NCBI GenBank assembly: GCA_016700175.1
Contig: CP065003.1
Span: forward strand, 1,932,001-1,996,000
Source of the DNA: Acidobacteriota bacterium
GTDB taxonomy: Bacteria > Acidobacteriota > Blastocatellia > Pyrinomonadales > Pyrinomonadaceae
DNA: 64,000 nt
Reading direction: 5' to 3'
Position numbers and translations under genes: made by a program. Under the pieces are notes generated by a model, which made no database searches, had not been told where the DNA came from, and saw only the letters and a program-made list of their open reading frames with translations. Shown piece by piece: positions 34,819 to 43,874 of this stretch; position 1 is the first letter of the stretch; every line of letters starts with the position of its first letter.

Positions 34819-35877
34819 CTAAGATATCACCGCCACGCTTTTCGCCTGGGCGAAGACACTCTTTCCCTGTTCAAGCCGTAGAGTTGCGGCAGACCGCTTC
34901 GTCACGCGGGCGAGAACAGGAACGCCCGATATATCAAGCAGGACGGTAGTCTGGTACGGACCGGAGTCGGCGATTCCCGCGACAATTGCGGGAAAAATAT
35001 TGAGAATGCTCGTATCCGTCTGCTTCTCCAGCGTCAGGCTGACATCCCTCGCCGCGAGCCGCAACCGGACCGGCTTTCCCGTTTCGATCGGCGGTCCGGG
35101 AACCGAGAACCTCCCTCCAGAAAAGTCCAGAAGCGCCAGGCCGAACTCTTCATCGTATCCGGCCGCGACCGCGTCGATCACCGCTTCCGCGTCGTCACGA
35201 TGCGCGGGGGCCAGGTCAAGCCGCGTCAGGACCTCGGCGAGAGGGCCTTCAGCCTTCACACTTCCTTTTTCGAGAAGCACAAGGCTGTCGGCGACCCTCG
35301 CAACCTCGTCCGCCGAATGGCTGACGTATATGACGGGGATCTTCAGTTCTTCGTGGAGTCGGTCCAGGTACGGCAGGATGTCGCCCTTCAGTTCCTCGTC
35401 CAGGGATGACAAAGGCTCGTCCATCAGCAGTATGCGGGGATCTACGGCAAGCGCCCTCGCGATCGCAACCCTCTGCTGTTCGCCGCCGGATAGCTGTGAG
35501 GGGCGCCTCGCAAGAAGCCCGCCGATGTCGAGAAATTTGATCGCTTCATCGACCGAAATACCGGCGCGCGCTGAACGATTCCGGCCGTACTCGATATTAG
35601 CTCTTACTGTCAGGTGAGGAAACAGGCTCGGCTCCTGAAACACGTATCCGAGAGGGCGCTTATACGGCGGGACGAACGTCGATCCCTCCTGCCAAACCTC
35701 GCCGTCGATACTCAGCGAACATCCGGCGTGTTTCTCGAGACCCGCTACGGTCCTTAGAAACGTTGTCTTGCCCGAACCGGATGGGCCGAAAAGAGCAGTC
35801 ACTCCTTTCGAAGGAATTCCGACATTGACGGCCATTTCGAAATCGCCTTTCGTGATGTTGAATCGCGCTTCGATCAT
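34819..35877 (-). CDS. modC: Molybdate ABC transporter ATP-binding protein
   Basis: A 352-residue ATPase. The nucleotide-binding domain shows Walker A GPSGSGKTT, signature LSGGEQQRVAIARAL and Walker B ILLMDEPLSSLD. The C-terminal third (about 280-350) is the molybdate/tungstate-binding Mop-like domain (RLAARDVSLTLEKQTDTSILNIFPAIV is its usual opening), which distinguishes ModC. It powers molybdate import with ModB. The start shares a base with the modB stop (TGATG). Confidence 0.93.
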   Translation of the reverse strand: MIEARFNITKGDFEMAVNVGIPSKGVTALFGPSGSGKTTFLRTVAGLEKHAGCSLSIDGEVWQEGSTFVPPYKRPLGYVFQEPSLFPHLTVRANIEYGRNRSARAGISVDEAIKFLDIGGLLARRPSQLSGGEQQRVAIARALAVDPRILLMDEPLSSLDEELKGDILPYLDRLHEELKIPVIYVSHSADEVARVADSLVLLEKGSVKAEGPLAEVLTRLDLAPAHRDDAEAVIDAVAAGYDEEFGLALLDFSGGRFSVPGPPIETGKPVRLRLAARDVSLTLEKQTDTSILNIFPAIVAGIADSGPYQTTVLLDISGVPVLARVTKRSAATLRLEQGKSVFAQAKSVAVIS

Positions 35878-36560
35878 CAGAGCCGGACCGGGCGGAACCT
35901 CCTGTTCAGGCCGTAGACGACGGCGAGAATGGCGAACGAAATAATGAGAAGCGTACCGGCCAGCCAGTGAGCCTGCGTGTATTCAAGCGCCTCGACGTGG
36001 TCGTAGATCGCGATCGAGACCACGCGTGTGCTCCCCGGAATGTTCCCGCCGATCATAAGCACGACCCCAAATTCGCCGAGCGTATGGGCGAACCCGAGAA
36101 CCGCCGCCGTCAGAAATCCTGGCCACGCAAGCGGTACGGCGACGGTGAAGAATCGATCGACCGGAGAAGCCCGAAGCGTCGCGGCCACCTCAAGCGGACG
36201 CGTGCCGACCGATTCGAATGCGCCCTGCAGCGGCTGGACGACGAACGGAAGCGAATAGATCACGGAGCCGATCACCAGCCCAGTGAAGGTGAACGCCGGC
36301 GACTGAAGCCCCGCGGACTCGAAAATCGAACCGATCGGACCGTGCGGACCGAGAGCAATTAGAAGATAAAAGCCCAAGACAGTGGGCGGAAGCACGAGCG
36401 GCATCGCGACGACCGCTTCCGGTATGAACTTGAACCGCCAGTTCGTGCGCGCCAGCCACCACGCGAGCGGCGTCCCCAAAAGCAAGAGAACCGCGGTGGT
36501 CACCGCGGCTAGCTCAAGGGTTATCACGAACGCGCTAAGGCTGGCTTCGTCGAATATCAT
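35877..36560 (-). CDS. modB: Molybdate ABC transporter permease
   Basis: A 227-residue inner-membrane permease with about five to six spans. The ABC coupling loop EAA-like motif is visible as EVAATLRASPVDRFFTVAVPLAWPG. The opening FVITLELAAVTTAVLLLLGTPLAWWLARTNW is typical of ModB. It overlaps modA by 4 nt and modC by 1 nt, so the three are co-translated. Confidence 0.92.
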   Translation of the reverse strand: MIFDEASLSAFVITLELAAVTTAVLLLLGTPLAWWLARTNWRFKFIPEAVVAMPLVLPPTVLGFYLLIALGPHGPIGSIFESAGLQSPAFTFTGLVIGSVIYSLPFVVQPLQGAFESVGTRPLEVAATLRASPVDRFFTVAVPLAWPGFLTAAVLGFAHTLGEFGVVLMIGGNIPGSTRVVSIAIYDHVEALEYTQAHWLAGTLLIISFAILAVVYGLNRRFRPVRL

Positions 36561-37351
36561 CGCGTATCGTAGCCGAATTCCCTTATCAGTTCCTTCGCTT
36601 CTTCAGATTTCAGGAATTCGAGAAACTCCCGGGCGCCTTCATCGCCGCTGAGAAGGACCGCCTGCTGTTCTATCGGAGTATAAAGTTCCTTCGGCACTTC
36701 CCAAAGCGACCCAATTCTGCCTTTCGCCTGCGACAGCGCGACAAATCCCAGTTCGGCGTTACCGGTCGAGACGAACTGGAACGTCTGGCCTATGTTCTCG
36801 CCGCGAACGAGCCTCCGTTCGACCTTGTCCCAGAGCCCTCTTTTGCGAAGAACCTCTTCAGCCGCCGCCCCGTACGGAGCGAGCTTTGGATTGGCGATGG
36901 CGAGCTTCCCGAAATCGCTTTCGAGGACCTTTCCCCCGTTGTCCACAAGCTTTGGATCGGGGCTCCACAACACAAGCTTCCCGACTGCGTACGTGAATCG
37001 CGAGCCTCTGGCGGCCGCGATCTCCTTCTCAAGCAACTCGGGCCGTTCGGCATCGGCGGCGAGGAACACCGCGAACGGCGCCCCGTTCCGGATCTGGGCG
37101 TAAAGTTTTCCGGTCGAGCCCAGCGTGACGGTCACATTCCGGCCCGTTCTTTCCTGGAAACGCTTTACGAGCTCGGTAGCAGGCTCCTTGAAATTGCTTG
37201 CGACCGCGATCCTGAGCTCGGTCTCGGACGGACGTGTCCCGCATGACGAAACCGAGAGCGCGATAATTGTCAGGAGCGCGGCAAGGCACAGTACTGCTCC
37301 GTACCCCGCCCACTTCTCTTCGTGTCCGATTCGTGTTGATTCGTGATTCAA
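36557..37351 (-). CDS. modA: Molybdate-binding lipoprotein
   Basis: About 264 residues. The N terminus has a hydrophobic core and lipobox (ALSVSSCGT), then the type 2 periplasmic-binding domain: ELRIAVASNFKEPATELVKRFQERTG, VTLGSTGKLYAQIRNGAPFAVFLAADAERP and FVALSQAKG, as in ModA. No ATG lies before the signal; I propose the TTG at 37351, one base after the higA stop. A reading frame extends to 37477 inside higA but is unlikely. It captures molybdate outside the inner membrane. Confidence 0.85.
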   Translation of the reverse strand: MNHESTRIGHEEKWAGYGAVLCLAALLTIIALSVSSCGTRPSETELRIAVASNFKEPATELVKRFQERTGRNVTVTLGSTGKLYAQIRNGAPFAVFLAADAERPELLEKEIAAARGSRFTYAVGKLVLWSPDPKLVDNGGKVLESDFGKLAIANPKLAPYGAAAEEVLRKRGLWDKVERRLVRGENIGQTFQFVSTGNAELGFVALSQAKGRIGSLWEVPKELYTPIEQQAVLLSGDEGAREFLEFLKSEEAKELIREFGYDTR

Positions 37352-37352
37352 T

Positions 37353-37652
37353 CTATGCGGCAAGAGGCGAGATCTCTTCGAGGATGCGGGCCCCCACCTC
37401 CCGTTTGGCGACCTCAAGCTCGTAGTTCTTTTGCAGGTTGAGCCAGAACTCCGGAGTCGTACGGAAGAATCGCGCAAGCCGGAGTGCCGTATCGGCAGTG
37501 ATCCCGCGCTTGCCGTTCACGATCTCGTTCACACGGGCAGCCGTTACTCCCAGCCGATTGGAAAGCGCGTTCGCCGACAGGCCGAGCGGTTTCATATACT
37601 CCTCAAGCAGAATCTCCCCGGGATGGATCGGCGGTAAAAGTTCTTCGGCCAT
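37353..37652 (-). CDS. higA: HigA-type antitoxin
   Basis: A 99-residue helix-turn-helix antitoxin. It begins PIHPGEILLEEYMKPLGLSANALS, then GVTAARVNEIVNGKRGITADTALRLARFF, the canonical HigA (VapI) HTH. It should bind and neutralise HigB and repress the operon. The gene lies 15 nt downstream of higB and its stop is one base from the proposed modA start, so the transcript probably continues into modABC. Confidence 0.9.
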   Translation of the reverse strand: MAEELLPPIHPGEILLEEYMKPLGLSANALSNRLGVTAARVNEIVNGKRGITADTALRLARFFRTTPEFWLNLQKNYELEVAKREVGARILEEISPLAA

Positions 37653-37667
37653 ATCTATTCTCCCCGA

Positions 37668-37943
37668 TCAGTGGTAATCCACGATCTCGACATCGTGTGC
37701 ACCGTCGTCCCATTTGAAACAAATGCGGAACTGATCATTGATCCTGATACTGAACTGGCCCTCCCGGTCTCCCTTAAGCTTCTCCAAACGGTTCCCGGGA
37801 GGACTGTTAACGTCGAACAGGTTACCGGCCGCCGCAAGAACCGCTAACTTGCGTCTCGCGGCGGACTCAATACCGCTGAATTTTCTCACCCTTTGGCCTT
37901 CAAAGAGCCTTTCGGTGTGAGGGCATCGAAAGGACTTTATCAT
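37668..37943 (-). CDS. higB: HigB-type mRNA interferase toxin
   Basis: A 91-residue RelE-superfamily toxin: IKSFRCPHTERLFEG, KFSGIESAARRKLAVLAAA, PPGNRLEKLKGDREGQFSIRINDQFRICFKW. The last segment is the typical HigB core. It would cleave mRNA on the ribosome unless bound by HigA. Toxin-first order is usual for higBA. Confidence 0.92.
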   Translation of the reverse strand: MIKSFRCPHTERLFEGQRVRKFSGIESAARRKLAVLAAAGNLFDVNSPPGNRLEKLKGDREGQFSIRINDQFRICFKWDDGAHDVEIVDYH

Positions 37944-37958
37944 CAGGAGATTCTATAT

Positions 37959-37974
37959 CGTTTATCGATAAACG
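37959..37974. promoter_or_regulatory. Palindromic operator upstream of higB
   Basis: CGTTTATCGATAAACG is a perfect 16-bp palindrome 15 nt before the higB start, in the 35-bp gap to the next gene. On the minus strand it is followed by GATATAGAAT, a possible -10 box. It is well placed for autoregulation by the HigA HTH; this is inference. Confidence 0.65.
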
Positions 37975-37978
37975 GCAA

Positions 37979-38404
37979 TCACTTTTTGTGTGAGCGGATC
38001 TTCAAGAGCGCCTTGCGGTATTGCCTCTCGTCGAATCTGAATGTCAATGCCTCGTCATCTTCAAGTTCGTACTCGATCCCTTCATACGGCGGCATCACTT
38101 TCCACGTAACGAAACCGTCCTTCCGTCGAACTTCGACGGGATCGATTATCAGGTCCTCCGGAATTCCGCACTCACGGCAGTAATAAAAATAAAACTCTCC
38201 GTCTTCATCGGCGGTCCGGACAAGCTCGTCGACTCTCAGTTCGGCATCGCTCTTTTCCGCCCAGTGGGAGTGTTCGGCCTCGTTGGGAATAGCCGACTCG
38301 AAGATAGAAAGCAGCGACCGGTTGTCGACACAAACTATGAGCTCCTCGCCGCGGCCCTTGCGGTTCCGGAATCGGTGAGAGAGCTTGTTGACGAACCTGC
38401 TCAA
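37979..38404 (-). CDS. Protein of unknown function next to the insertion element
   Basis: A 141-residue acidic protein starting with TTG at 38404. FYFYYCRECGIPEDLIIDPVEV has two Cys; DEALTFRFDERQYRKALLKI ends the chain. No family recognised. The frame continues without a stop back to the element boundary at 38430, so the insertion may have removed the true 5' end or promoter. It ends 35 bp upstream of higB. Confidence 0.55.
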   Translation of the reverse strand: MSRFVNKLSHRFRNRKGRGEELIVCVDNRSLLSIFESAIPNEAEHSHWAEKSDAELRVDELVRTADEDGEFYFYYCRECGIPEDLIIDPVEVRRKDGFVTWKVMPPYEGIEYELEDDEALTFRFDERQYRKALLKIRSHKK

Positions 38405-38429
38405 ATCAGCGTGACAATACCGGGTAATT

Positions 38430-40106
38430 GAGGCTGTCTGATTACTGATTGTCGGGCAGCCTCATTTTTTGCCGGCCGGCGGATTTTTTGAGCAAGAAAA
38501 GGCCGCCTGGTCAGGCGAACCTGGCCTTGCTGAACCTCTGGAGGTTGTGGGCGATCGCTATTAGTCCCATTTCCGTGGTCACCTTCTCGATCCCCCGCAG
38601 GTTGAACCTCCTGAACCCCTTTGTTCTGTTTTATATTCCCGAACACCGCCTCGACCGTCATTCTCTTCTTTCGTTTCTCGATGCCCTCTTCGCTTTCGAG
38701 CAGCTCGCGAGCCCTTCGCCGGTGTTTGATCAGGTTGAAGTTGCGCTCGACGACCCTGTCACCTTCGGCTTTGTGGCAGGGGCCCCGCATCGGGCATCCC
38801 CGGCAGTTCACCGCCTTGTAGAGCCTTGACCGCTGGAGATATCCTCCCGCGCTCGTTCTCTCCTTGTCCCCGATGTAGTCCATCGGCTTCCCCGCAGGAC
38901 AGTACAGCGTGTCGGTTTCTTCGTCGTACCTGAGATTGTCGGACAAGAAAGGATCCTCACGGCGCTTTTTGTCCGTGACATCCTTGTGGAACCAGTTGTA
39001 TTTGACGAACCCGGTGATCCCCCTCTCCCCGAGGTATTCGTAGTTCTCCTCCGATCCGTATCCCGCGTCCGCAGTCAGCGACTCGGGCGCCCCGCCGTAC
39101 TTCTTCAGGTAGCTCTCGATATGATCCTTCAGAGCCGATGTGTCCGCCGGCGTCTGCGCCAGCGTGTAGTTCAGAATGTAGTGCCCTTCGGTCGAGGCCT
39201 GCACGTTGTATGCGGGTTTCAGCTGCCCGTTCCCCAGATGGTCTTCCTTCATCCTCATGAACGTCGCGTCCGGGTCCGTCTTCGAGTAGCTGTTCCGGCC
39301 ATTCAGAAGCTTCTCCTTTTCTTCGTACTCCGCCAGCTTCTTCGGCCAGTTCTTCTTTGCGTACCTAAGCTTCTGCCTCGTCTTCGGGTCCGTCTCCTTG
39401 TCCTTCAGGGCCTCGTTGATCTCTTCTATCGCACGCTCGACGGCCTCCGGGTCCATCGCTTCAAAGTCCGGCTCGTTCGGTGTCTGTTCCTCGTCCTCGT
39501 ACAGCTTCTCGACATACGCCCACAGCTGCTTCAACTGCTCTTTGATCCGCTCACGGTTCCCTTTCACCGTCTTGCCCCACACGAACGTGTACCGGTTCGC
39601 GTTCGCCTCGATCTTTGTCCCGTCAAGAACAGCTTCCTTCAGCGACAGCACTCCCTCCCCCGCAAGCAGCTGCACCACTTCCGAAAACACTTTCTCCAAC
39701 TCTCCCGACAGCCTCTTGCCCCGAAAGTCGTTGATCGTGTTGTGATCAGGCTTTGCTCCTGAGCTCAGCCACATGAAGTGGATGTTCTCCTTTAGCGCCT
39801 GCTCCATCTTCCTCGACGAGTAGATGTTCCTCAGATATGCGTACACCAGCACCTTCAGCAGCATCCGCGGATGATAGCTCGACGCTCCCCCACCCTTGTA
39901 TCCCCGCTCTATCCCACTGATGTCGATCCGCTCGATCACCTCGTTCACCACCCTCACCGGATGGTTTTCCGGGATCAGCTCGTCGTAACTCGGCGGAAGC
40001 AGCATCGGCTGGTTCTGGTCGTACTTTCTGAAGACCGGACCCTTCTTTTTCATGCTGAATATTGTACCCTGAAAACAGAAAAGAGGCTGACTTTTCAGAC
40101 AGCCTC
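38430..40106 (-). mobile_element. IS1182-type insertion sequence
   Basis: A 1677-bp element with terminal inverted repeats GAGGCTGTCTGA (38430-38441) and its complement at 40095-40106. Each end can fold into a small hairpin with a GAGGCTG/CAGCCTC stem. It carries one transposase gene. I see no convincing target duplication: AATT on one side and CTAT on the other. It lies between aqpZ and the 141-residue gene. Confidence 0.9.
38511..40053 (-). pseudogene. IS1182-family transposase, frameshifted near the 3' end
   Basis: The transposase starts at the ATG at 40053 (KKKGPVFRKYDQNQPMLLPPS). It has the N-terminal domain (SSYHPRMLLKVLVYAYLRN, SRKMEQALKENIHFMWLSSG), the first acidic residue region VLDGTKIEANANRYTFVWGK, SLTADAGYGSEENYEYL with a second Asp, and the Cys-rich insert (CRGCPMRGPC). 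After GNIKQNKG an extra base in the GGGG run (38616-38619) breaks the frame; the next frame resumes FRRFNLRGIEKVTTEMG and NLQRFSKARFA to a stop at 38511. Confidence 0.88.
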
Positions 40107-40117
40107 CTATAAGACAA

Positions 40118-40849
40118 CTAGCCCATTTCCTGTGCTTCGGCCAGTTCCTTCTCAGGCACAGGATCATCCGAACCGATGAACTTATAGATCCCCGCGCCGA
40201 TTACCGCCCCGAGGATAGGGGCGACCCAGAACAGCCAAAGTTGGGCGATCGCCCACCCGCCTACGTAAACCGCAACCCCAGTGCTTCGCGCCGGATTCAC
40301 GGACGTGTTCGTGACGGGAATGCTGATCAGGTGGATAAGGGTCAGGCACAAACCGATCGCGACCGGAGCGCCGCCTGCGTATGCCTTCTTGTCGGTCGCG
40401 CCCAGGATCACGACAAGGAAGATCGCCGTCATCACGATCTCGGAAACAAGCGCCGCCGTCATCGAGTAACCGCCCGGCGAATGCTCTCCGAATCCGTTCG
40501 AAGCGAATCCCGAAGCAACGACATCGAATCCCGCCTTCCCGGTCGCAATCAGATACAGAACGCCGCCGGCGATCACCGCGCCGACGACCTGCGCGACTAT
40601 GTATGGAGCGAGCTCTTTAGTCTCGAACCGACCGCCGGCCCAGAGTCCAACGGACACGGCGGGATTGAGGTGACATCCGGAAATATGTCCGATCGCGTAA
40701 GCCATCGTCAGCACGGTCAAACCGAAAGCCAGCGAAACGCCAAGCAATCCAATTCCCAGTTCCGGAAAAGCAGCGGCAAGCACCGCGCTGCCGCATCCGC
40801 CAAGAACCAGCCAGAACGTACCGACCAGCTCGGCAGCATATTTCTTCAT
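40118..40849 (-). CDS. aqpZ: Aquaporin Z-like water channel
   Basis: A 243-residue MIP channel with six spans. Both NPA boxes are present: GCHLNPAVSVG (Asn62-Ala64) and TNTSVNPARSTG (Asn185-Ala187), with the filter Arg188. The His in TLIHLISIPVTN fits the ar/R selectivity set of AqpZ (water-specific). AAGGAGG precedes the ATG. The insertion element begins 12 bp after the stop. Confidence 0.93.
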   Translation of the reverse strand: MKKYAAELVGTFWLVLGGCGSAVLAAAFPELGIGLLGVSLAFGLTVLTMAYAIGHISGCHLNPAVSVGLWAGGRFETKELAPYIVAQVVGAVIAGGVLYLIATGKAGFDVVASGFASNGFGEHSPGGYSMTAALVSEIVMTAIFLVVILGATDKKAYAGGAPVAIGLCLTLIHLISIPVTNTSVNPARSTGVAVYVGGWAIAQLWLFWVAPILGAVIGAGIYKFIGSDDPVPEKELAEAQEMG

Positions 40850-41111
40850 ATGGTCCTCCTTGAACCTTCGTTCCCGCAGTTCTAACTGCCTCTGCGGACC
40901 GTACGAAATTCACGTAGACAAGAAACTGCGCCTACGATAATGCCACATCGAAGCCGGCAGGGTATAGAAATGTTCGGTGCGGGAGGGATCGCCCTGGATG
41001 AAGGGAGGTCAGACGGAGAGATTGACAAGGTGAAAACAGGTCCGGATGCAGCCACCAAACGGAGTCCTTAAACAGGAGGGCCGCCCGAATCATCCGTTCA
41101 GGCTCCCCGTA

Positions 41112-41828
41112 TCACTTGAACACGGAGTAGCCCACATAAAAGATCGCGGTGTTTATACCGGGGTTCAGTTCCGCCGTGCCTGCGTTCGAGATGTGATTGT
41201 ACTTGAACCCCAGAGTCATCGCCTTGTTCTTTCGCGACCATACCATTACTCCCAGATCCACTTCCGTCGTGAAGTTGAACTTCCTTGTCCGGGGGACAGG
41301 AAACACCTCGTTGAATCCGATCATTCCCAGGTTCACCGCACCGAATATCTTAACTTTCTTCTGCGGCCTGAGGATGTACCTGACCCCTACCGGAGCGACG
41401 CCAATCCCGTACGCGGTCCTGGTTTCCGTTACCGCCGGGGTCAAGGGATCCGGTGCGACGACGTTTCCGCCCGCGATATTCAGTGGAGTTGCCTCGACCA
41501 TATATTCGACCGCGCCCGTTTCTCCGACATACAGTACCCGGCCGTACCTGAATCCTCCCTGGATCAGGTACCGGTTTCGGGCTTCGGAGGGAAGAAGTCC
41601 GGTGAATGTCGCCATCGACGGTCCGGCGCCCACGAATGCCCCAAATTCGTTCATTCCGGTTCTAAGTCGATAGTAAGACTCCGTCTCTGTTGCAGGTTCC
41701 GGGGTCGGCATCGCCGCGGCTTCGTCAGAATCGGGAATCGGCGGCTTCGGGCCGGATTGTGAGAATGCCGTGTGCGTACCTACGAAGAGCAAAGCGATAG
41801 CGATGATAACGGGCCTGAGTCTGAACAT
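41112..41828 (-). CDS. PagL-like outer-membrane protein (acyloxyacyl hydrolase)
   Basis: About 238 residues. A signal peptide (MFRLRPVIIAIALLFVGTHTAFS) precedes a beta-barrel. The end of the chain, FKYNHISNAGTAELNPGINT, matches the PagL signature in which the His-Ser pair is catalytic for removal of the 3-O-acyl chain of lipid A. PagL-like enzymes remodel lipid A at the outer membrane. The chain is longer than classical PagL, with an acidic linker after the signal. I chose the Met at 41828. Confidence 0.75.
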   Translation of the reverse strand: MFRLRPVIIAIALLFVGTHTAFSQSGPKPPIPDSDEAAAMPTPEPATETESYYRLRTGMNEFGAFVGAGPSMATFTGLLPSEARNRYLIQGGFRYGRVLYVGETGAVEYMVEATPLNIAGGNVVAPDPLTPAVTETRTAYGIGVAPVGVRYILRPQKKVKIFGAVNLGMIGFNEVFPVPRTRKFNFTTEVDLGVMVWSRKNKAMTLGFKYNHISNAGTAELNPGINTAIFYVGYSVFK

Positions 41829-42052
41829 ACGGTATTCCGGCGAAGGTAGACGATCCATCAGTCCGCCTCCTGAATGTGTTCGAACAAGATTCTCGTTTGG
41901 AAGTTAAAGGATCGGGCCGACGACAGATCCCACGAGTCAGGACCGCCTGAAGAAGACAGGGAGTGCATCTGAAGCCGCGCGACGCCAACCAGAAAATACA
42001 GCATTGCCGAAGGTTTGACCAGTTGTGCGAAACTGCCGAGTGGGCAAGGTTC

Positions 42053-43522
42053 CTAACCGACCGTGGTCTCGATATCCACCTTGATGTGACGCCACTTTCC
42101 TTGATTGAATTTGAAGACCGAAAGCCCGGCGCGCGTCGCGTGTCCGGCCAGAATCGCAAGCCAGATGTGGATGGGCTCGAGCCCCGCGGTCTGCTGCATC
42201 ACGAAGCAGATCCCGAGCGGGATGACGATCTGCGAGATGATCGAGATATAAAGCGGGCTTTTCGTATCGCCTGTTCCCTGAAGGCCGCCGGTGTACGTCA
42301 GCGCGACCGTGACGAAAAGCCCGGAAATACTCAGCACACGAAGCAGCTGAACGCCGATCCCGACTACGACCGGCTCGGTCATGCCGAAGATCGCGAGAAG
42401 CTGCTGCGGGAAGAACATAAAGAAGATGCCGACGAACGCCGCGCCGATCAGCCCGAATCTGGATGCCGTCCTGACCCCCGCAACCGCTCTTTCGGGCTGA
42501 TCCGCTCCGAGATTCTGTCCGGCTACAGCGGCTGCCGCGCCCATAAGTCCGACAGACGTCCAGGTGATCAGCGAGAACAGCTGTGTGTACGAAACGGCGT
42601 AAGCCGCCTGGGCGGCGGCGCTTTCGGCGAGTGAGCCTACAAATGCGAGGAGGAAGACTCCCCCGATGTTCATCGCGATGCCCTGTATCCCTGCCGGCAG
42701 TCCGAAGTTGAACAGTTTTCGGATCACTTTCCAGTCGGGCGCGTAGTTCCCCGACTTCTGCCTGATCGAAACCACCCACCGGCCGTTCCAGAGGCTGACG
42801 ATCGCGTAGATCCCGACTATGCCGGAAGCGATGCAGGTTCCCATCGCGGCGCCCATTGTCCCGAAGGAAGGGATAGGGCCGACGCCGCCGATCAGGATGA
42901 TATTGAAGAACAGGTTCATCACCGTCATCGCGATTCCGAGCACCATTGGCGTCTTCGCGTCGCCCGCGGACCGAAGCGCTCCGCTGAGCATAAAGAACAT
43001 CATCATCCCCGTACTGAAAAGGAACATTATCCTCAGATACGGAAGAGCCTCCTGCTGGACCTCGGGCGTTGCGTTGACCAGATCAAGAAGCAATGGAGAT
43101 GCGAAGTAACCTATGGGCGCGATAAGGCCCAGGGTGATGAAAATGGCGGTGAGGAATGCCTGGTAAACGGTGCGGTCGACCTTGTCCTCTTCTCCTGCGC
43201 CCGCGAATCGAGCGACCAGAATGCTCATTCCGGTGAAGATGGACGAGATGAATACGACCACAACGAGGAAGATCTGCCAGCTGACGCCGATAGCGGCGTT
43301 TCCCCTGAAACCGACGACGTTGCCGACCATCGCGTGATCGACGATTCCCTGAAGGCCGCCGAAGATGTTGGTGAGCATCGTCGGCCAGGCGAGTCTCCAC
43401 ACAGCCCTGCTGAGCGGCCCTTCCACGATGGAACGGTCGAACCGGTTCTTTCTGGGCTTATCCTCGACAGCCGGGACCTCGCCGGAGAGTTTTGCCGCTT
43501 CCGCGGCGGGAGAGTCGCTCAT
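42053..43522 (-). CDS. MATE-family efflux transporter
   Basis: A 489-residue inner-membrane protein with twelve predicted spans in two halves. RLAWPTMLTNIFGGLQGIVDHAMVG is the typical MATE opening, and GDTKSPLYISIISQIVIPLG begins a segment of the second half. MATE proteins expel drugs or metabolites with Na+ or H+. Substrate unknown. A soluble N-terminal tail of about 40 residues precedes TM1. Confidence 0.9.
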   Translation of the reverse strand: MSDSPAAEAAKLSGEVPAVEDKPRKNRFDRSIVEGPLSRAVWRLAWPTMLTNIFGGLQGIVDHAMVGNVVGFRGNAAIGVSWQIFLVVVVFISSIFTGMSILVARFAGAGEEDKVDRTVYQAFLTAIFITLGLIAPIGYFASPLLLDLVNATPEVQQEALPYLRIMFLFSTGMMMFFMLSGALRSAGDAKTPMVLGIAMTVMNLFFNIILIGGVGPIPSFGTMGAAMGTCIASGIVGIYAIVSLWNGRWVVSIRQKSGNYAPDWKVIRKLFNFGLPAGIQGIAMNIGGVFLLAFVGSLAESAAAQAAYAVSYTQLFSLITWTSVGLMGAAAAVAGQNLGADQPERAVAGVRTASRFGLIGAAFVGIFFMFFPQQLLAIFGMTEPVVVGIGVQLLRVLSISGLFVTVALTYTGGLQGTGDTKSPLYISIISQIVIPLGICFVMQQTAGLEPIHIWLAILAGHATRAGLSVFKFNQGKWRHIKVDIETTVG

Positions 43523-43874
43523 ATGATCTGCGCCGTGTTATGGCGGATTCGTAAGTATATATTCCCGGGCGGGAAATACGAACGCGGTGAAGTGACAAGC
43601 GGCAGAATCAAGGTTCAAAGACCAAGGTTCAAGGTTCAAGGTTCAAGGTTCAAAGTTCAAGGTTCAAGGTTCAACGATCAAGGTTCAAGGGAGTAGGCCG
43701 CGGGGTACATCACCGCTCTGTCCGATAAGCTTCAGCTTGTCGTCCGCCTTGTCCGATAAGCTTCAGCTTGTCGCCCGCCGCCAGGCGGGAACCGAATCTC
43801 AACCACGAAGACTCACGAAGCCCTATCCTCGCCCTCCCTGACGGTAGGGCTAATGACACTCAGTCCTCCTTTCC
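43523..43874. repeat. Intergenic region with an AAGGTTC array and two dispersed elements
   Basis: No gene. A 7-bp AAGGTTC array, partly degenerate, spans about 43608-43691. Two direct copies of TCCGATAAGCTTCAGCTTGT follow (43720-43742, 43751-43791), the second with its CCCGCC/GGCGGG hairpin, then a degenerate AGCCC-type element (43829-43858). Confidence 0.8.

Noticed and set aside
38986..39762. A long frame on the printed strand in the insertion element
   Set aside because: Antisense to the transposase, with an Arg/Val/Leu-rich translation and no motif.
38426..40110. Target-site duplication of the insertion element
   Set aside because: The four bases on each side (AATT and CTAT) do not match, so none can be claimed.
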